From contig OY728157.1 in assembly GCA_963277665.1 (NCBI GenBank), positions 370,402,067 through 370,466,066 on the forward strand: DNA of 64,000 nucleotides, in the 5' to 3' direction. The first letter of the stretch is position 1. Each line of letters opens with the position of its first letter. The notes beneath the pieces are model-generated. The model searched no databases. It saw only the letters and a list, made by a program, of their open reading frames with translations, and was not told where the DNA came from. Positions 1 to 13,309 of this stretch are shown piece after piece. The DNA is from Viscum album. Taxonomy: Eukaryota; Streptophyta; Magnoliopsida; Santalales; Viscaceae. Position numbers and translations under genes: made by a program.

Positions 1-2279
1 TATTTAAATTACTTATTTATGGTATTGTGTTGAAAATTATGTTGTAATTTTTATTATTTGGTCTTAGTGGGAAATATAGATATTTATAGAAGAAATATAT
101 TCTCTTTATGTGGCATATAATCTACATGAAATCACAAACAACCTTATTTTTTATAAATTTTTCGATAATAACCTTTTTAATTTCATTAATTGGGGCCTTA
201 TATAGAATGTAGGCCTATAGAAACTTGACCTAGTATATGGCCTTGGAAAGACCAAATAATATACACCTAGCAGAAATCCTACCCAAGATGTTTATTTAAT
301 GTTTCTCTTAAGTCAGTGACCTAAAATGTTGATTAGCTAGAAAAACCCCATGCAAGATTTCATAGATCTTGGTAGTGATGGAAAATCCATAACCTCAAAT
401 TATTCTAATTTGATTAGATTTTTTGGAGGTGTTTCCTTCTCTAGACCTTTTATAAGACTCCACCATGGAATCTGACCCATTTTTTCCTTCAAAACTATCA
501 TCACACTACCTTCAACTAAGGGCCATCACTATAACCATCTCAAAACTTCTGAGGAATACCCCTTTCGATATATTCTTATGACCTCAACCCTTTCCCATCT
601 ATGAAGAAATATTTCCTTCATATCAACACTAAATCTGGCCTGCTGTTGTCGAACGAGAAAACCACCATCCCCAACATTGACTGCACATTGTGTTTCCATT
701 ATATCCACATCATCATTCAACTACCACAATCTGCATCAAATCCTCCAAGACACATCCCACAGCCCGCCATACAACATGTAAATTTCCAAGACAAAGACTA
801 CTCTAAAAGCAAACCTTCTTGTTGAAATTACTAATAGTTGGGCTCAAATATGGGATTTGGATGGAAGATTACATGGTTGTATTTACCACTTGGCTAAAAC
901 CACAGCTGCATCTAACTTAGAATATGGAGATTATTTTTAATATGTAATTTATAATGTTAATTATTTAATTAGAGAGTAAAAATATTGTTCATAAATGGTG
1001 GAATTATAAGGTTTTACTGGGATATTTAAATATAGTTGCATTGATATCAGGTATATATAATTCATAAGAGTGGGGGAAACTACTTATAAAAGTATATTTT
1101 GGCCCTATTTTTCTTCATTTCATCAAGATATTACCTATTAATACTATGTACAAATTTTTTAGATTTATTTTTGACCTTTATGGGCTAGTGGAGTGAGAAC
1201 CAAAATAAAGGGTATGAAGATGATGACTGAAGAGCAGATAATGTATGTGCAATAATGAACAAAAAAATTTAAGTTAGGGGACTCAAAACCATGACTCAAT
1301 TTTTGATATCTATGGATAAATGATATTTTTATCATTTTTTAATGGTGAAATATAAATATTATGATAAATAAGTTTTTTAATATTAGAACATGAATTTTCT
1401 TTTTTCAATTATGTGTAGAAATATTTTAAAATAATTACAAAATAGTTTTTTATGGATCAAATATTACTTAAAAATTCTATATTTAAATTACGGATGATAT
1501 GATAATAATACATTAATTTTTTATATATTATTTATAATCATATTATAATATGCATGTTGACATTCCATATTCGCATCATAATGTTACATAATGGAAACGT
1601 GGATTATTTTGAAAATTTTCATTTTGATGAAGAGATATATGATTTATAAAATTCTAAAAGGGGAGATTCCATGTTTAATGGGAGTTTTGAAACTCCTTAG
1701 AAGACCAAATATTTGGATGTACATTCATAGGATTATGTTAGTGAGTTATAGGGTGTTGTGACACATTGTTATGGTAGCCATGCCAATTTAGCATATTAGG
1801 TTATTCCACATACTTTTTAATGATAAATTTGATCCAAATACTATAATATTTTTTGTGTAGAGTTTAAATAAGATAGATGTACATTGATATATTCCTTTCC
1901 AAAATCTATATGGGGATAATAATATTTAGTGATTACCAATATATTCATCAACTTATATGTGGTAATATTCTTTATCCTAGAGGTTCTGTGGAAGAAATTA
2001 TGATGTCCCTAAATTTCATATAACTACTAGTGGTAGAAGTATATTGTGTCATTCAAATAATGGGTATATATAATAGGGTTATGTTAATTATAGATGCATT
2101 AATTTATCCCATTCGTATTTTTTAATTAGAATGCTTGTACAATAAAATGGAATGAATCTGGATATAATTTTGTATATATATATATATGATACTTGATATA
2201 TATGTATTGTTATTTTTATAGAAAAAAATATTTTTAATGGGTTTTTATGTTAGGGGTTAATTTATTGGTGTTTTAATCA

Positions 2280-2480
2280 AATAATTAATAATTATCAACA
2301 ATTCTGTTAATTAATTATTAATGGTTTACTAGTTAATTATTAACGATGTTCATGTTTAATTAATACTAAATTTTTTAAACATTTATCATTACTTTTTACT
2401 GAACAATGAATAATGGTTCTTAATGGGTACTTAATAATAATGATTTTGGTTAATTATTAATGGTGATTGGTGGTATATTT
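2280..2480. repeat. Cluster of TTAATTATTAA short repeats
   Basis: The string GTTAATTATTAATGG and close variants recur at least three times within about 200 bp, separated by unequal AT-rich spacers. It looks like a degenerate, irregular minisatellite. No function is suggested by the sequence. Confidence 0.4.
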
Positions 2481-3376
2481 CAAGTAATCAGCAACGGTAA
2501 AATCAGTGATAATCTATGGTGTTTTATAGGGAAATTCGAGGTTATTAATGATGGTTCCTCTTGGTAATTATCAGCAGTACCAATTTAAGATTCTTAACAC
2601 TACCAATAATTCTTTATAATAGAGTATAATGACTTGAGAATAATTGTGATTATTAGGTTTTGGAAGTGTTTGTATACATTTATGTTTAATATATTTGAGT
2701 AATGATGATCTCTTATCTCATCATATATTACCACCTCATAAGATTCATTAATGGTCATGTTAAACATCTAGTGTGATATGTAGGTTACTGGATATTGATA
2801 CAACATATTTCTTGATGACAGTAAATTTTGATTGGATTTGGGATTTGAGGATATAATGTTTGATTTTGGGTGTTACGATGACATATCCAGGGGGAGTTGT
2901 TGCACATGGACCCTTTTTATTTATATTGATGATTTCTCATGGTGTGAGTTATATATATATATATATATACATATATGTATTGTTATTTTTTATTATTACT
3001 TTTATAATCAATATTTATTGACTTTCAGTAATACTATGATATACATATTTTTGGATATTATATTTATCTTATCATCTCATAGATGAATTAATATTCTCAA
3101 TACATATCGACATTTGATAGTTCATATGAGGAACATATTTTGTTTATTTTTATACCAAGCTATATTATATATATATATATATATTATTTTCAACATTGAA
3201 AAGAGAATGATTATGAAGAGTTTATTGGATCAAGAATTAGCTACCATTAACATGGGTTTATGGGGATTTAGTTTTTATTGACTGATTTGCGTTTGAGTTT
3301 TGAGGAAAACTGTTGGGATTTTTTTCTCAGTATTGTTACATTATGGGTTTACTATGTTATTAGATATAATCATATA

Positions 3377-3381
3377 TATTC
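3377..3381. repeat. Left target-site duplication of X (TATTC)
   Basis: TATTC directly precedes the TG of the X 5' LTR and matches TATTC at 33763-33767 directly after the 3' LTR. Five bp is the usual length for LTR elements. Confidence 0.6.
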
Positions 3382-4791
3382 TGTAACACCCCATGATTCT
3401 ATTATTAATTTACCTTGAAATAAATTTTATTTTTAATAGCATGTGATGCACAAAAAACTAAACTAAAAGGAACAATGTTTCACCTTATTAAAATATTGTA
3501 ACATAATATGAACCATCAATAGATAAATTATAATAAAAATTAATCCTCAAGTAAATAAAATATAAAAAACGTTTTATTATAAATAAAATAATAAAATTCA
3601 TTAGATTTTATTATTTTAAAAGGATGATTGATTCATTCCAATAAAACAAAATGGATAAAATTTAATGGTTATAGGGAAGATAATTAACAAAATGTGATTT
3701 AAATATTTAACATTAAATGAATATTTTTTAAATGAAATATTTTTAATGTGATGTGTAATTTAACTAAATAATTAAAATTATAACTTTGAAATGATTATTC
3801 TAATAATTTTTAATTTTTTGAACTAATATATTAGCACTCATTTAATTATAAATTGATATGAAATATGATTAAGACCATTTGAAGTTTAGAGGTTTATTTT
3901 TCTATAAAATAGTTTTTCTTTATATTTTATTTTTATTTATAATATAAATTTAGAAATTTAATTATTTTAATTTGAGTATATGAGATAAATTTTTAAATTT
4001 TAGAAGTCAAAATTAGATTAAAATAAATTTTTTATTTTTTTTGATGAAATTAATTTTTATTTGAATATTATAACAAAACATTTTCACAAATATTGATATT
4101 TTTATGATATCATTAGGATGTAATAACATTAATAAATCTAACGATTTTTCTTAAAAAATTATGTCTTTAATAAATAAAATTAAGCATTTAAAATATTGAG
4201 CTTAATTCACAAAACCCTATGTTGAAAATTTTTGAACTCAAATAATATTTTATTCTAATAGAAACGTTTTTTAGTATATTTTTTTTGTTAAATATTCATA
4301 TTTTTATTTTTATGTATATCATTAATATCCACATTGATTTTATTTGTTTTATAAAAAATCAATTAATTCCATATAAATCAATAAGCTGGATAATTTTATT
4401 CTAAAAATTATGTTTTTCATGTGTAATGTGTGCTAATATTAAAATTAATTTTTATCAACATTATAATTTTTTTATTAAAATTATTTCCATATATTAAATC
4501 CAGCTGTCCAAATTAGGGAATAATTGTCTTTTAATTTTTATCATTAAAAATCATTATTGAGGCTTATAATGTAGTTATCATAGTAAAGTGAATTAAGGTA
4601 AAAAGACTTTAACCAAGTATAAAATAGATAAATCATGTCAAAAACATGTCTCTCAATTACTGATTAAGGAGTTTATTGAAGAAAAATTATCTATTCTATT
4701 TTATTATCTATATTGAAACCCACTTTCCATGTGAAAATTTTTTTCCTTTTATATCAAGTGGTTTTATAAAAAAATTGTCATTTCCTCTACT

Positions 4792-4799
4792 TATAAAAG
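4792..4799 (+). promoter_or_regulatory. X 5' LTR TATA box
   Basis: TATAAAAG stands 1410 bp into the LTR and is followed by a pyrimidine/C-rich stretch. The 3' LTR has the decayed counterpart TGTGAAAG at 30243, 1434 bp in. G carries a TATA in the same context. Confidence 0.6.
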
Positions 4800-5144
4800 G
4801 GCCCCTACACCTCCCCTTTAAGACCACTCTAAAAATTTGATTTCCAATTGAATCTATGCCATTTTTTATTCACATATAACAACATATACATAAACTTATA
4901 TTGATAAATATTTGTTTTTTAATTTCTACACACTCATAAAGGACTTCAAGAGAATTTTCAAATTCTAAATATAGTTATTAATAACTATATTATTTTTTCG
5001 TATTTATAATTCCCCTCAAAACATCTATTACCTATTAAAAATTATAAAATTAGTGTTATTTATATGTTTTTATGTTTTTATGTTTATGAATTAAGCATTA
5101 TCCACCTTTACCGTCACCCTTTTGGAGAATGAAAATGTTGTTCA

Positions 5145-5172
5145 TGCGTATGTGTAGACTACCGCCTCCATG
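5145..5172 (+). repeat. 28-bp leader motif, X 5' LTR copy a
   Basis: It reads TGCGTATGTGTAG then ACTACCGCCTCCATG, 353 bp downstream of the TATA box. It is one of eight instances in the window, two per LTR of X and G. Confidence 0.8.
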
Positions 5173-5318
5173 AATACTATGTTTGATTTTTCTTAAACCC
5201 TTTCATGGATGGTTAAAATGGGGTATATTAATATGATACTCATAAAATTATTATTATTTTAAAATTATTAACCATTCCCTATATTACTCTTTTTTAATGG
5301 AAATTAACCTTTCACCTA

Positions 5319-5346
5319 TGCATATGTGTATACTACCACCACAACA
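5319..5346 (+). repeat. 28-bp leader motif, X 5' LTR copy b (decayed)
   Basis: It reads TGCATATGTGTA then TACTACCACC, with the 3' part eroded. It lies 174 bp downstream of copy a. Confidence 0.65.
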
Positions 5347-8203
5347 AAAGTAACATATTTTATTTTTCATCTAGTCATTTATTATTTGACAAAATCTCTT
5401 CAAATATAATTCACCAAATTAAATCATCTAAATAGTATAATTAGGTCTCTATAATAATGATATTATTCCAAGATAATCACTCTCTTAATCATAATCACCC
5501 ATATAAAATAAGTTATTCTTGGTTGGTTTAGTTTATCCACCTACATGAATGATGCTATAAATTTTGATCATGGATGACTATGAAAACATAAATAATTGTG
5601 TTATTCGAAATTAATTATCGTAGAATATCTAGTTTATAGTTATCGGAATAGTATATTAATATTTAACTTATTATCATAATATAACCTTGTATTCACGAAT
5701 AATTACCAAAACATCCTCATCACTAATTTCATTTATATTAATAATTTACTTATTATTATTTTAATACACTTTTATTCATCTAAATGACCAAGAAAACCTC
5801 AACACTGACTTCATCATCATGAATCGTTACCAAAATACATATGAAATGAAATGAAATTATTATATAATAAATCATTATAAAATATATATTCTAATACATA
5901 CAATTATCTAATAATGATTAACATTGAATATATAATAATGAATCTACACCTCCATTAAAAAAAGTATTAAACCAACAATTGAAACTAATAACATACAACA
6001 TTGAAAATAAAATATAAATAACTAATATATATATAATTAATGATAATAGATGTTGTTTTTAAAATGTTATAGTTATGTATAAGGTTCTTAAATAGGTGAT
6101 TAATACTGTTACTTTTTTATATATAAGGTTAGAGAACACCTGACTGGGCGAGAATACATGGTAAGGGTTTTTGTAAACTCAATTTTTCTTATTGTGTCCC
6201 AATTTTTCTTATTGAAAATTATTATTATAAGTTTGGTATGTTCTAAACAATGATCATAAAATTTTTAATTTCCTCATTATTTTTTTCACTTATATTTCTA
6301 TCCCATTAAACCCTTTTCAATTGTTACATACTTCATGAATTATAATGTCTATAAGGAATTTTCTTCTTGTAACTTTATTTATTTGATACATATTATCTAT
6401 TATGAACGTGTTTCTTCTTGTGTGGTGTATATACTACACAATGAATTCCTTTTATTATAATTTACCAAAGTTTAATTGGATTTAAAAATCCATCTCAATT
6501 TATATTTTCAACGGATTTTGATTCAGTTGATACCAAAGATTTAAAAGATACTGATAACTTAAAAACTTATTTATTTGAGTTATGATATTTCATCATGATA
6601 TTATTACTTCCATTCTTGGGTACTTACGCTCTAGAATTATATTATGTGATATTATCTCTTAATATATAGGGATTAATGGATTTTTAAATTCAAATCTCCA
6701 TCAATGATGAATTTTTATTAATCTTTTTACTATGTCAGTTTAAAAAAAATATATTTTGAAAAACTAAAAGTTTCTTTCCCTTTCATGATTATATGTTTTA
6801 TCTTAAACTCCACATTTCTATTATATAACCTTTTTATATTTCAATATTCAAGTATTTATAGTTATTTTTGAATGTAAATGTTTTCAACGGTTTTCACTCC
6901 ACTTTTAAGAAAATAACTCTGGAATGTGACTCGTAATTTCGCCTCTAATAAAAACGTTAAAATCATTTTTTAAACAAAATTTTATGGTTTTTTTTCATTT
7001 TAATATTTTTAGAAATATGATATATTACTTTGGAAATTATTTTTCATCAACTTTCCTTTAAAATTTATTATATTATTTTTATTATTGTGGATTAAACTCA
7101 TAGTATCAAATGATCCAATTCATGATCCCATATTTTCTAATACGGTTCTAAGTGTGTATCTTACAAAGATTTTTTTTATCAATTTAAATATTCTTCAGTA
7201 AATTTTTGCTTCACTTATGATTCTATCATATGATTCGATCCACCTTTTTTCTCTATATGACTCATTAAATTCTATATAAATCATTTTCATGAAACCTATC
7301 ATTTTTTCATAGGTTAATTAAGTAATGTTAAAATATAAATGCTTTCATTCTCTCATGGTACACTTATATATGATTTTGTCTATGTGATGGGTGGATCCAA
7401 AATTATACTTCCCTAGAATGAAATCGGTAAATTTTATATTTCATGAGATAATTATTTTTATATGGTTGTAATTGGGGTTAAGTTATGCTCCCAAGATTGT
7501 GAAGGGGTGTAATTGAGGTTAATCTTTTATAAAAAGAATTTATGTGGGTGTAATTTAGGAAAAAAATTCTAATAATATTATGAATGAATATAATTTTGGT
7601 TAACAGATGTTAACAATGATATATTTTCCTATTCTTATAATTTAACCACATTCATATGTTTTTCAATATATTCCTATTATGATGAATAATTATTATGTCA
7701 AGCTGAGATCCTTATGATTTTATTTTGATTGATAATAAATATTTATTTGGGTATTATTTACTAATTTTATGTTCATGTTACTTTATTATGCTCTCATACG
7801 TATATTATTATCTAATTCTCTATTATGATAATTATTTGATATCTCTTATGTTTTACCTTACGGTGTACAAGAGGTCATCATTCTCTTTTGATTCCACTCA
7901 CCAAGGTCATGAATGTGAGTGTAACTTTTGATATGTATTAAAGGGTGTATAGTGTGGTATTATTATAGATAAATTTTCAAAGGTGTCCTAAAATATGTTT
8001 CCTATGTAGATGACCCATAAATTCTCTAAACCACCCATTCATGGGATTGTGTGATTATTTATGAGATTTAATGTTTTAATTATGGATGTGATGTAAAATA
8101 AATATGTGTATATATTGGGTTGGATCACTTGGTATATATCCCGTGGGTAAATTATTTGTTTTTTATAACCAATCCTTGGAGTGAAGTTATGGGGTACCTC
8201 AGT

Positions 8204-8215
8204 TTTTATTAGAGT
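8204..8215 (+). promoter_or_regulatory. X primer-binding site, degenerate
   Basis: TTTTATTAGAGT matches the plant tRNA-iMet primer site TGGTATCAGAGC at 8 of 12 positions and stands one base after the LTR end. It is weak on its own and is supported by position. Confidence 0.45.
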
Positions 8216-8269
8216 ATAGTTTTATTTTACATGGGATTAGTTTAGTTATTTTTAGGAATTAGGATGTGA

Positions 8270-8274
8270 GTGAA
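8270..8274. repeat. Left target-site duplication of S (GTGAA)
   Basis: It matches ATGAA at 27215-27219 with one transition. The two copies flank the S LTR ends exactly. Confidence 0.55.
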
Positions 8275-9443
8275 TGTCCCTAGGTCCCCTGAGAGGGAGG
8301 GGTGAATTAGGGTGTCAATTTTTTCTCTCGATTACTGGATCTGATTACCACACTGGTGGGAACATAATTAAACCTATATGATGGATATGTACAGTAATTA
8401 AAACATTCACATGCAGAAGGACAACACAAAACATTTACTTGGTTCACCACTACGGGATACATCCAAGGATCATAAGCTGACAGGTTTCCAATCATAACTA
8501 ATTCCACTATTCTTCAATAGGTGTGGATTACAAGGTTTGGGTATAGTCACTCTGTCCTAAGCACACTATCTTTACAAAAGTCATGGATAGATCACTTCTT
8601 CCCTCAGATCAGTTCCTTTGGCTCCCCCTGGCTCACGACCATGGAGGGGTCCCACATAGTTTATGGATGTGAAGGTCCCTTCAACAGATATTCATGGATG
8701 TTTTTATCTCCTGTTTAGCATGAGACCATTCATGCCTTAATGTCCAGAGTTGATACCCTTTGAGGTTCACTCATCTTCACCCATACAACAACTTGATGTA
8801 CTAAGACTAATTATTCTTCTTGGGCAGTAACACAAATTATTTTGTGATTGTTGAAACACTAAATAGTAGATCACTAATAATTATCAGAATCTTCCCTTCT
8901 TCTCCCTTATTCACATGTATGCATGAGACCATGCATGTAGTTTTTAAATGAACTCTTCTTTTTCTTTTATTTATTCGCACGTGCTCCCACAGTTTTGGTT
9001 ATTTAATTAAATTTATTCACATATATAGACTAGAATGAAAATTCTCTCCACTTTTTAATTATTCATTCTTCACAAATGCACACACATGCTACCTATAATT
9101 TCATAAAATTAAAAGTGCATGCACGTACACACTATTTATTGTCTTCTTCTCACGTGCACATCCAAAGCCTTATTTCATTCATTGAAATTATTTGTGTCAT
9201 GAATATGTTTATCCATGAATGTTATTCAAAAACAAAATGGGGTTAGTATACTATTTGGTTTATTCTTGCACACTTGGGAGTCTCATATCATTAATATGAT
9301 TTTCATGTGCATCATGTATGTGATCTACACTTGTTCTTCAAACACACACTCTAACTTAGATTTACTATGGAGTTTATGTTTCTTCCCTTTGTTTTTCACC
9401 CCGAGGGTATGAAGTTATTATTTTTTATAGAATGTCCAAGATT

Positions 9444-9860
9444 ACTTCATAATCTAGGATGGTTCGCGACTCCTCCTCGCACAAGAGTTGCAAAGGCTTC
9501 CTCCCCCTACGATGTGAGGATCTCCTTCACGAACCAGAATGGTTCGCGGTACTATTGGTTTACATGACCTCCTCTTCTCCGAACAAAAATTGTACGTGGT
9601 ACCATTTCCTCACAAACCATGAATGGTTTGTGAGATCTCTCTTTGTGAACGAATAATATTATGTGTCTCTCCTATCATTCATACCGAAGCAGTATGGGGT
9701 TACATACTTCACGAAACCAAATTGTAGGTAGGACCTTGTCTTCAAGAACCCGAAGCGGTTCATAGTTCTTCTTCCTCGAGAACAAGATCGGTATGAAGTT
9801 ATCCTTTTCACGAAGCTCAAATAGTTTAACAATCTTGATTTCTCCTTCTAGAACATCAAT
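9444..9860 (-). repeat. Tandem palindrome array in S 3' LTR
   Basis: About ten units, mostly 30-37 bp apart, each centre on an imperfect palindrome of the form CGAACCA-NNN-TGGTTCG. The best is 9609-9634, a perfect palindrome with arms CTCACAAACCAT and ATGGTTTGTGAG around GA. Another is CGAACCAGAATGGTTCG at 9530-9546. The array begins about 90 bp downstream of the S TATA box, so it would lie in the transcribed leader. Confidence 0.7.
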
Positions 9861-9940
9861 ATCAAAGAGGAACTATTTCTCAGAGAGTAGGAGATATCGA
9901 AGGCTTGGATGTAGGAACTCTTATGGAATCGGTGGGTCTC

Positions 9941-9948
9941 TTTTTATA
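9941..9948 (-). promoter_or_regulatory. S 3' LTR TATA box
   Basis: On the minus strand it reads TATAAAAA within ACTTATAAAAAGAGACCC, 1153 bp from the LTR start. The 5' LTR has the same at 1154 bp. Confidence 0.55.
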
Positions 9949-11101
9949 AGTATAGATAAGATATTTCTACGTCTAAAATCAGTACGATATGCTCTTCAAG
10001 ATTCTACCTTGAATAAATGAGATCTTCGGTTCTTTAAAACCTTCAAACCTACGTGATGATATGTCAAACTCACATGGCCTTGGAAAATTTTTTTCCTTAT
10101 CCATTCTCTCTCTCTTCATTTCATTCGTTTGAATGAAAATGTAATTGCATGCATGTGATTGTAGCATCCCGATGATCAGAATAGTCTTAACCAAAGCTCA
10201 AATGGTGACTGGAGTGGTGATATCATCAATCGGTTAAAGCTCCTCATTCGTGGATGCATGCGGGTGTCCGGAGGATGAAGATGACCCTCTGTCAAAGATT
10301 GGATGGCTCTGATTGAACCACACATTGCACATGGATGATGAGCAGATCAGATTATATCCTTGTACGTGGGATGCAATGTCTTGCTGGGATCATCAGTGAG
10401 ATAATATAGACGTTCAAGATTATATCCAAATTTTTATAACCTTGTCCCACATGGAAATGTTGTGATGTTTTCTGATGGGTTATCAAACAAGCCATGGCAG
10501 CAATAACTCAGATTACTCCTCCTCCCTCCATGGTACAACCCCTTACCGTGTTCACCCTGTATGTAAGCTCATAGGAACCACTCTGCTCCTTAGGTGCACT
10601 CTTAGTTCCCACGCTACACGGGTTCACCACCATGCAGAAATTGTAGCCTTATACATGGCCCGAAAACACCCTACCTCTTATGGGCTAGCCTTGAGGGCTT
10701 CCCTTGAGTGTGGTTAACCCCTCCGGTACCGCATTTTATTGAGGTGAGAACCTCAGGTAGCCTCCATGGAAGGCCCAGTTTTTCGTAAAGGCATGTAAAT
10801 AAAATAACTACTTAATATAAATCTATGTGTTTACAAATATAAAAGGCCAAAACTCCTCCACAACATCTTCTTCTCCTCTTCTTTTACACCATCCAAAAAT
10901 CACTTCATACATCCTTAATTATTATAGTCGATGTATCACTCTCAATACACTTATATGAAACTTAGGATCAAACTCAACCAGCATCTAATTTCCATTCTCC
11001 ATTTTTCTTAGGAGAGTTCCTTATTCATGATGATCATAATTGATATCAATTAACACTCATTGGAAACAAATACAATCTTCATATACAATGTGGACCCAAC
11101 A

Positions 11102-11113
11102 ATCTCCCCCTTT
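11102..11113 (-). promoter_or_regulatory. S polypurine tract
   Basis: The minus strand reads AAAGGGGGAGAT directly before the TGTTGGG LTR start. This is the expected plus-strand primer site for reverse transcription. Confidence 0.7.
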
Positions 11114-12009
11114 GTGTTTGTTTTCAATACTTTAACATTCTCTAACATGATCATGTCAATGTCAAAATGCGAGTCTTCTATCTGCTCTTTTCCTTTTACA
11201 TTTCTTCTTTCATTTCACTTTCACTCTCCCTTATTGTCAATAAATACAATGTTTAGGGAATAGAGGGTATCATTCCATACTTAAGAAATTATGCGATCAA
11301 TAATTTCACTCTAAGTCTACTTGATCAATGCTCGATGTTGAAAATAAGGGTATTTGATCTAGACCACAAAGTTGTCCATTATCCCCTGATCATGATACCT
11401 CATGCGATGATAACTCATGTAATTTTTTTCAAGGACCTTTACAATGTCATTCTACGAAAAAATTAAGAAATTTTAAATGAGATTATCGACCAGAAACTCC
11501 ATTGATCACATCAAAAAATAGATAAAAACATTCAAGTGAAATGAGCAGGATAAGTGGCCTTCGAGAACTTCGATTCTTATTATCTCACTGATTTGTTACT
11601 CCCCTTTTGTAAAATAATTTTATTTTGTGTAAACCAGGTTGAGAGATGACATACCATTTCCAATGACATGATCCTCAGAAATTCTTTCAAGTAGTTGAAT
11701 TTAATACCAACTGAAGTTGATACTTATTGTGATAATAACTCTAAAAACATCTTCATGTGTCTCCCCCTCAAGGGAACACATATCAAGTTCTCCCCCTATG
11801 TGATTTATTCTCCTTCAATTCCTTGTAATATTAGTACAATAAAAAATGTATTAATGGAAAAAATGAATACCCTCGTTAATTCTTTAATATGATCTTGAAG
11901 GCTGAGATTATTTTCTCTACAAAGATGCTTTGTTTTCTCCACTCCTCACTCTTTACAATTTTATTTGTAGTTCTGAATTTGGATGTGTGAATCTCAATAT
12001 TTATTCTAT

Positions 12010-12777
12010 TTAATTATGTGTGAGACTTCTTTCTTCAATATCCTTTATAGCACAATAATCTTTGGGTGCAACATTCCTCTTGTTGAACAATTCTTCTTGG
12101 GCTAGAATAAAGGAACCCCAATTCATAATAGTGTGGCTGGCCTTGTTGCACCTCACAAACATGATCGTTCTATCATCATGTGGAATCTTCATATTTCTTA
12201 TTGCGCTAGCCTTAGCTAATGAATATTCTTTGATTCTCATTCTTTCCAATTATTCAGGACTGATAAACAATATGTCTATGGGAAAAATGAAAATAAGTTC
12301 AGATTTTCCACATGGACTCTTCAGAGTGTCATCATATTTAAGAAATATTTGCGATGTACCACTCTTCAACTTCATTTATTTTGAATCCAAGTACTTATCA
12401 CCTTTCCTTCTTAGAGCCTTCTCAGGAGAATTTTCTTTTTCATTATTTTTCTAATTTCCTCCCAAGGTTGATTCCTCTCTCTTAGCTAGATTCTGTGGTT
12501 TTCTGATCTTATCAGCTCTGGATATGTGTTGAGATAAGCATGCTCTATTATTGTTACCTCTCTCATTGAATACATTACATATGTTGTCTAGAATTCCAAT
12601 TCTATTTGCAGTATATAGATGCATCTAGATCTTTCAATGTTGCTTCTTCATATCTGGATTTCCCCCTTGTGACATAGGCTTTCTCTGTGCTTTTTATTTT
12701 AAATGATTGTTCCAACAATCCAGTGCATAATAACTAAATATGATGCAACACCAACATTGACCCACGAATCCTGTCTA
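12010..12777 (-). pseudogene. S internal coding relic, downstream half
   Basis: It is unrecognised by family. One frame can be followed from the G insertion point down to a stop at 12010. It is broken by about four stop codons and one frameshift near 12612. The most open part (12249-12010, 79 codons) includes the string FNKRNVAPKDYCAIKD. Upstream of it the frame is rich in Lys, Glu, Asn and Arg. When G and one copy of its target duplication are ignored, this half is in phase with the half at 23205-24354, so both were one protein. No protease, integrase or RT motif is visible, and I see no intact CCHC knuckle. It could be the Lys/Glu-rich part of a copia Gag, or an element-specific extra ORF. 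The 130-codon plus-strand ORF at 12062-12454 is its antisense shadow. Confidence 0.5.
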
Positions 12778-12782
12778 TAATG
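12778..12782. repeat. Left target-site duplication of G (TAATG)
   Basis: It pairs with TTATG at 23200-23204 (4 of 5). Merging the two copies restores the phase of the S relic. Confidence 0.5.
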
Positions 12783-13309
12783 ACTTAACCCTAGAAGCCT
12801 AGAGTTGGTGCATTATTTTAATAATTGGGATGATTATAAGGAATCAAATCCTAAAAGACCGATCAGTTTAGCAGTATTGGAAAATAGATTACATACATGA
12901 ACAATACATTACATTATAAAATGAAAAACAACGACAACATTGTCTTCATTGACCACATTGTTATCCCATATACTATCCATATAGGTAAGTCCTAATATAA
13001 TTCTTCACATCCTAGGAATAATAAAATGTATAAAGGTTTTATCTCAGATACTTAGTAAGGATAAAAATATAGCAGAAACATTCATAAAAAACATAAACAT
13101 TTACGGAAATGTATATGAATAAAACAAAAGACTTCAAAAATTAAATTCAGCATAATATGGAAAATATAAAATCAAATAATTCCATTTAATTATTCACATG
13201 GATATTATACTAGTTGAATAATCACATGAAATATAAATATCCACTTTCATAATGATGGAATTCATATTATCAAACTTTAATTTCTATTTTAGGGACTCAT
13301 TCCAGGACC

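Larger units (their letters stand above)
1..3381. other. Non-coding AT-rich flank, no gene recognised
   Basis: No frame longer than about 75 codons and no recognisable motif. The stretch holds short (TA)n microsatellites near 2173-2188, 2950-2970 and 3163-3184. A less AT-rich patch at about 430-900 is discussed as a finding. The right edge is set by the start of element X at 3382. The sequence has no visible partner elsewhere in the window, so it may be older decayed repeat or true intergenic DNA. Confidence 0.6.
3382..8202 (+). repeat. X 5' LTR (about 4.82 kb)
   Basis: The start TGTAACACCCC aligns with 28809. Long collinear similarity to 28809-33762 continues through the leader motifs and the segments near 7470, 7690 and 7920. 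The first 1.4 kb (U3) is very AT-rich. A TATA box stands at 4792 and a GC-richer leader follows. The end is placed at CCTCAG, one base before the degenerate primer site, and aligns with CCTGATAG at the end of the 3' LTR. Confidence 0.75.
8275..11101 (-). repeat. S 3' LTR (2827 bp)
   Basis: It is collinear with 24381-27214 throughout: the CCTGAGAGGG end, the CACTACGGG/CACTATGGG segment, the palindrome array, the TATA box and the segment near 10500-10780. In element sense it starts TGTTGGGTCC at 11101 and ends at 8275. All ORFs inside it, such as those at 8307, 9215 and 10475, are non-coding LTR sequence. Confidence 0.8.

Noticed and set aside
10834..10850. Plus-strand TATAAAAGG in the S 3' LTR as promoter
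   Set aside because: It points against the element direction fixed by primer site and polypurine tract, and the sister LTR lacks the intact motif (ATATAAAATT).
12062..12454. Longest plus-strand ORF of this part (130 codons, hydrophobic)
   Set aside because: It is the exact antisense of the S coding relic. Its hydrophobic look comes from reading Lys/Glu-rich codons backwards.
12743..12782. Alternative left end of G at 12743 (ATGCAACACC, possible duplication ATATG/TTATG)
   Set aside because: The 5' LTR has no counterpart of 12743-12782, and the S reading frame continues through this stretch, so the boundary at 12783 fits better.
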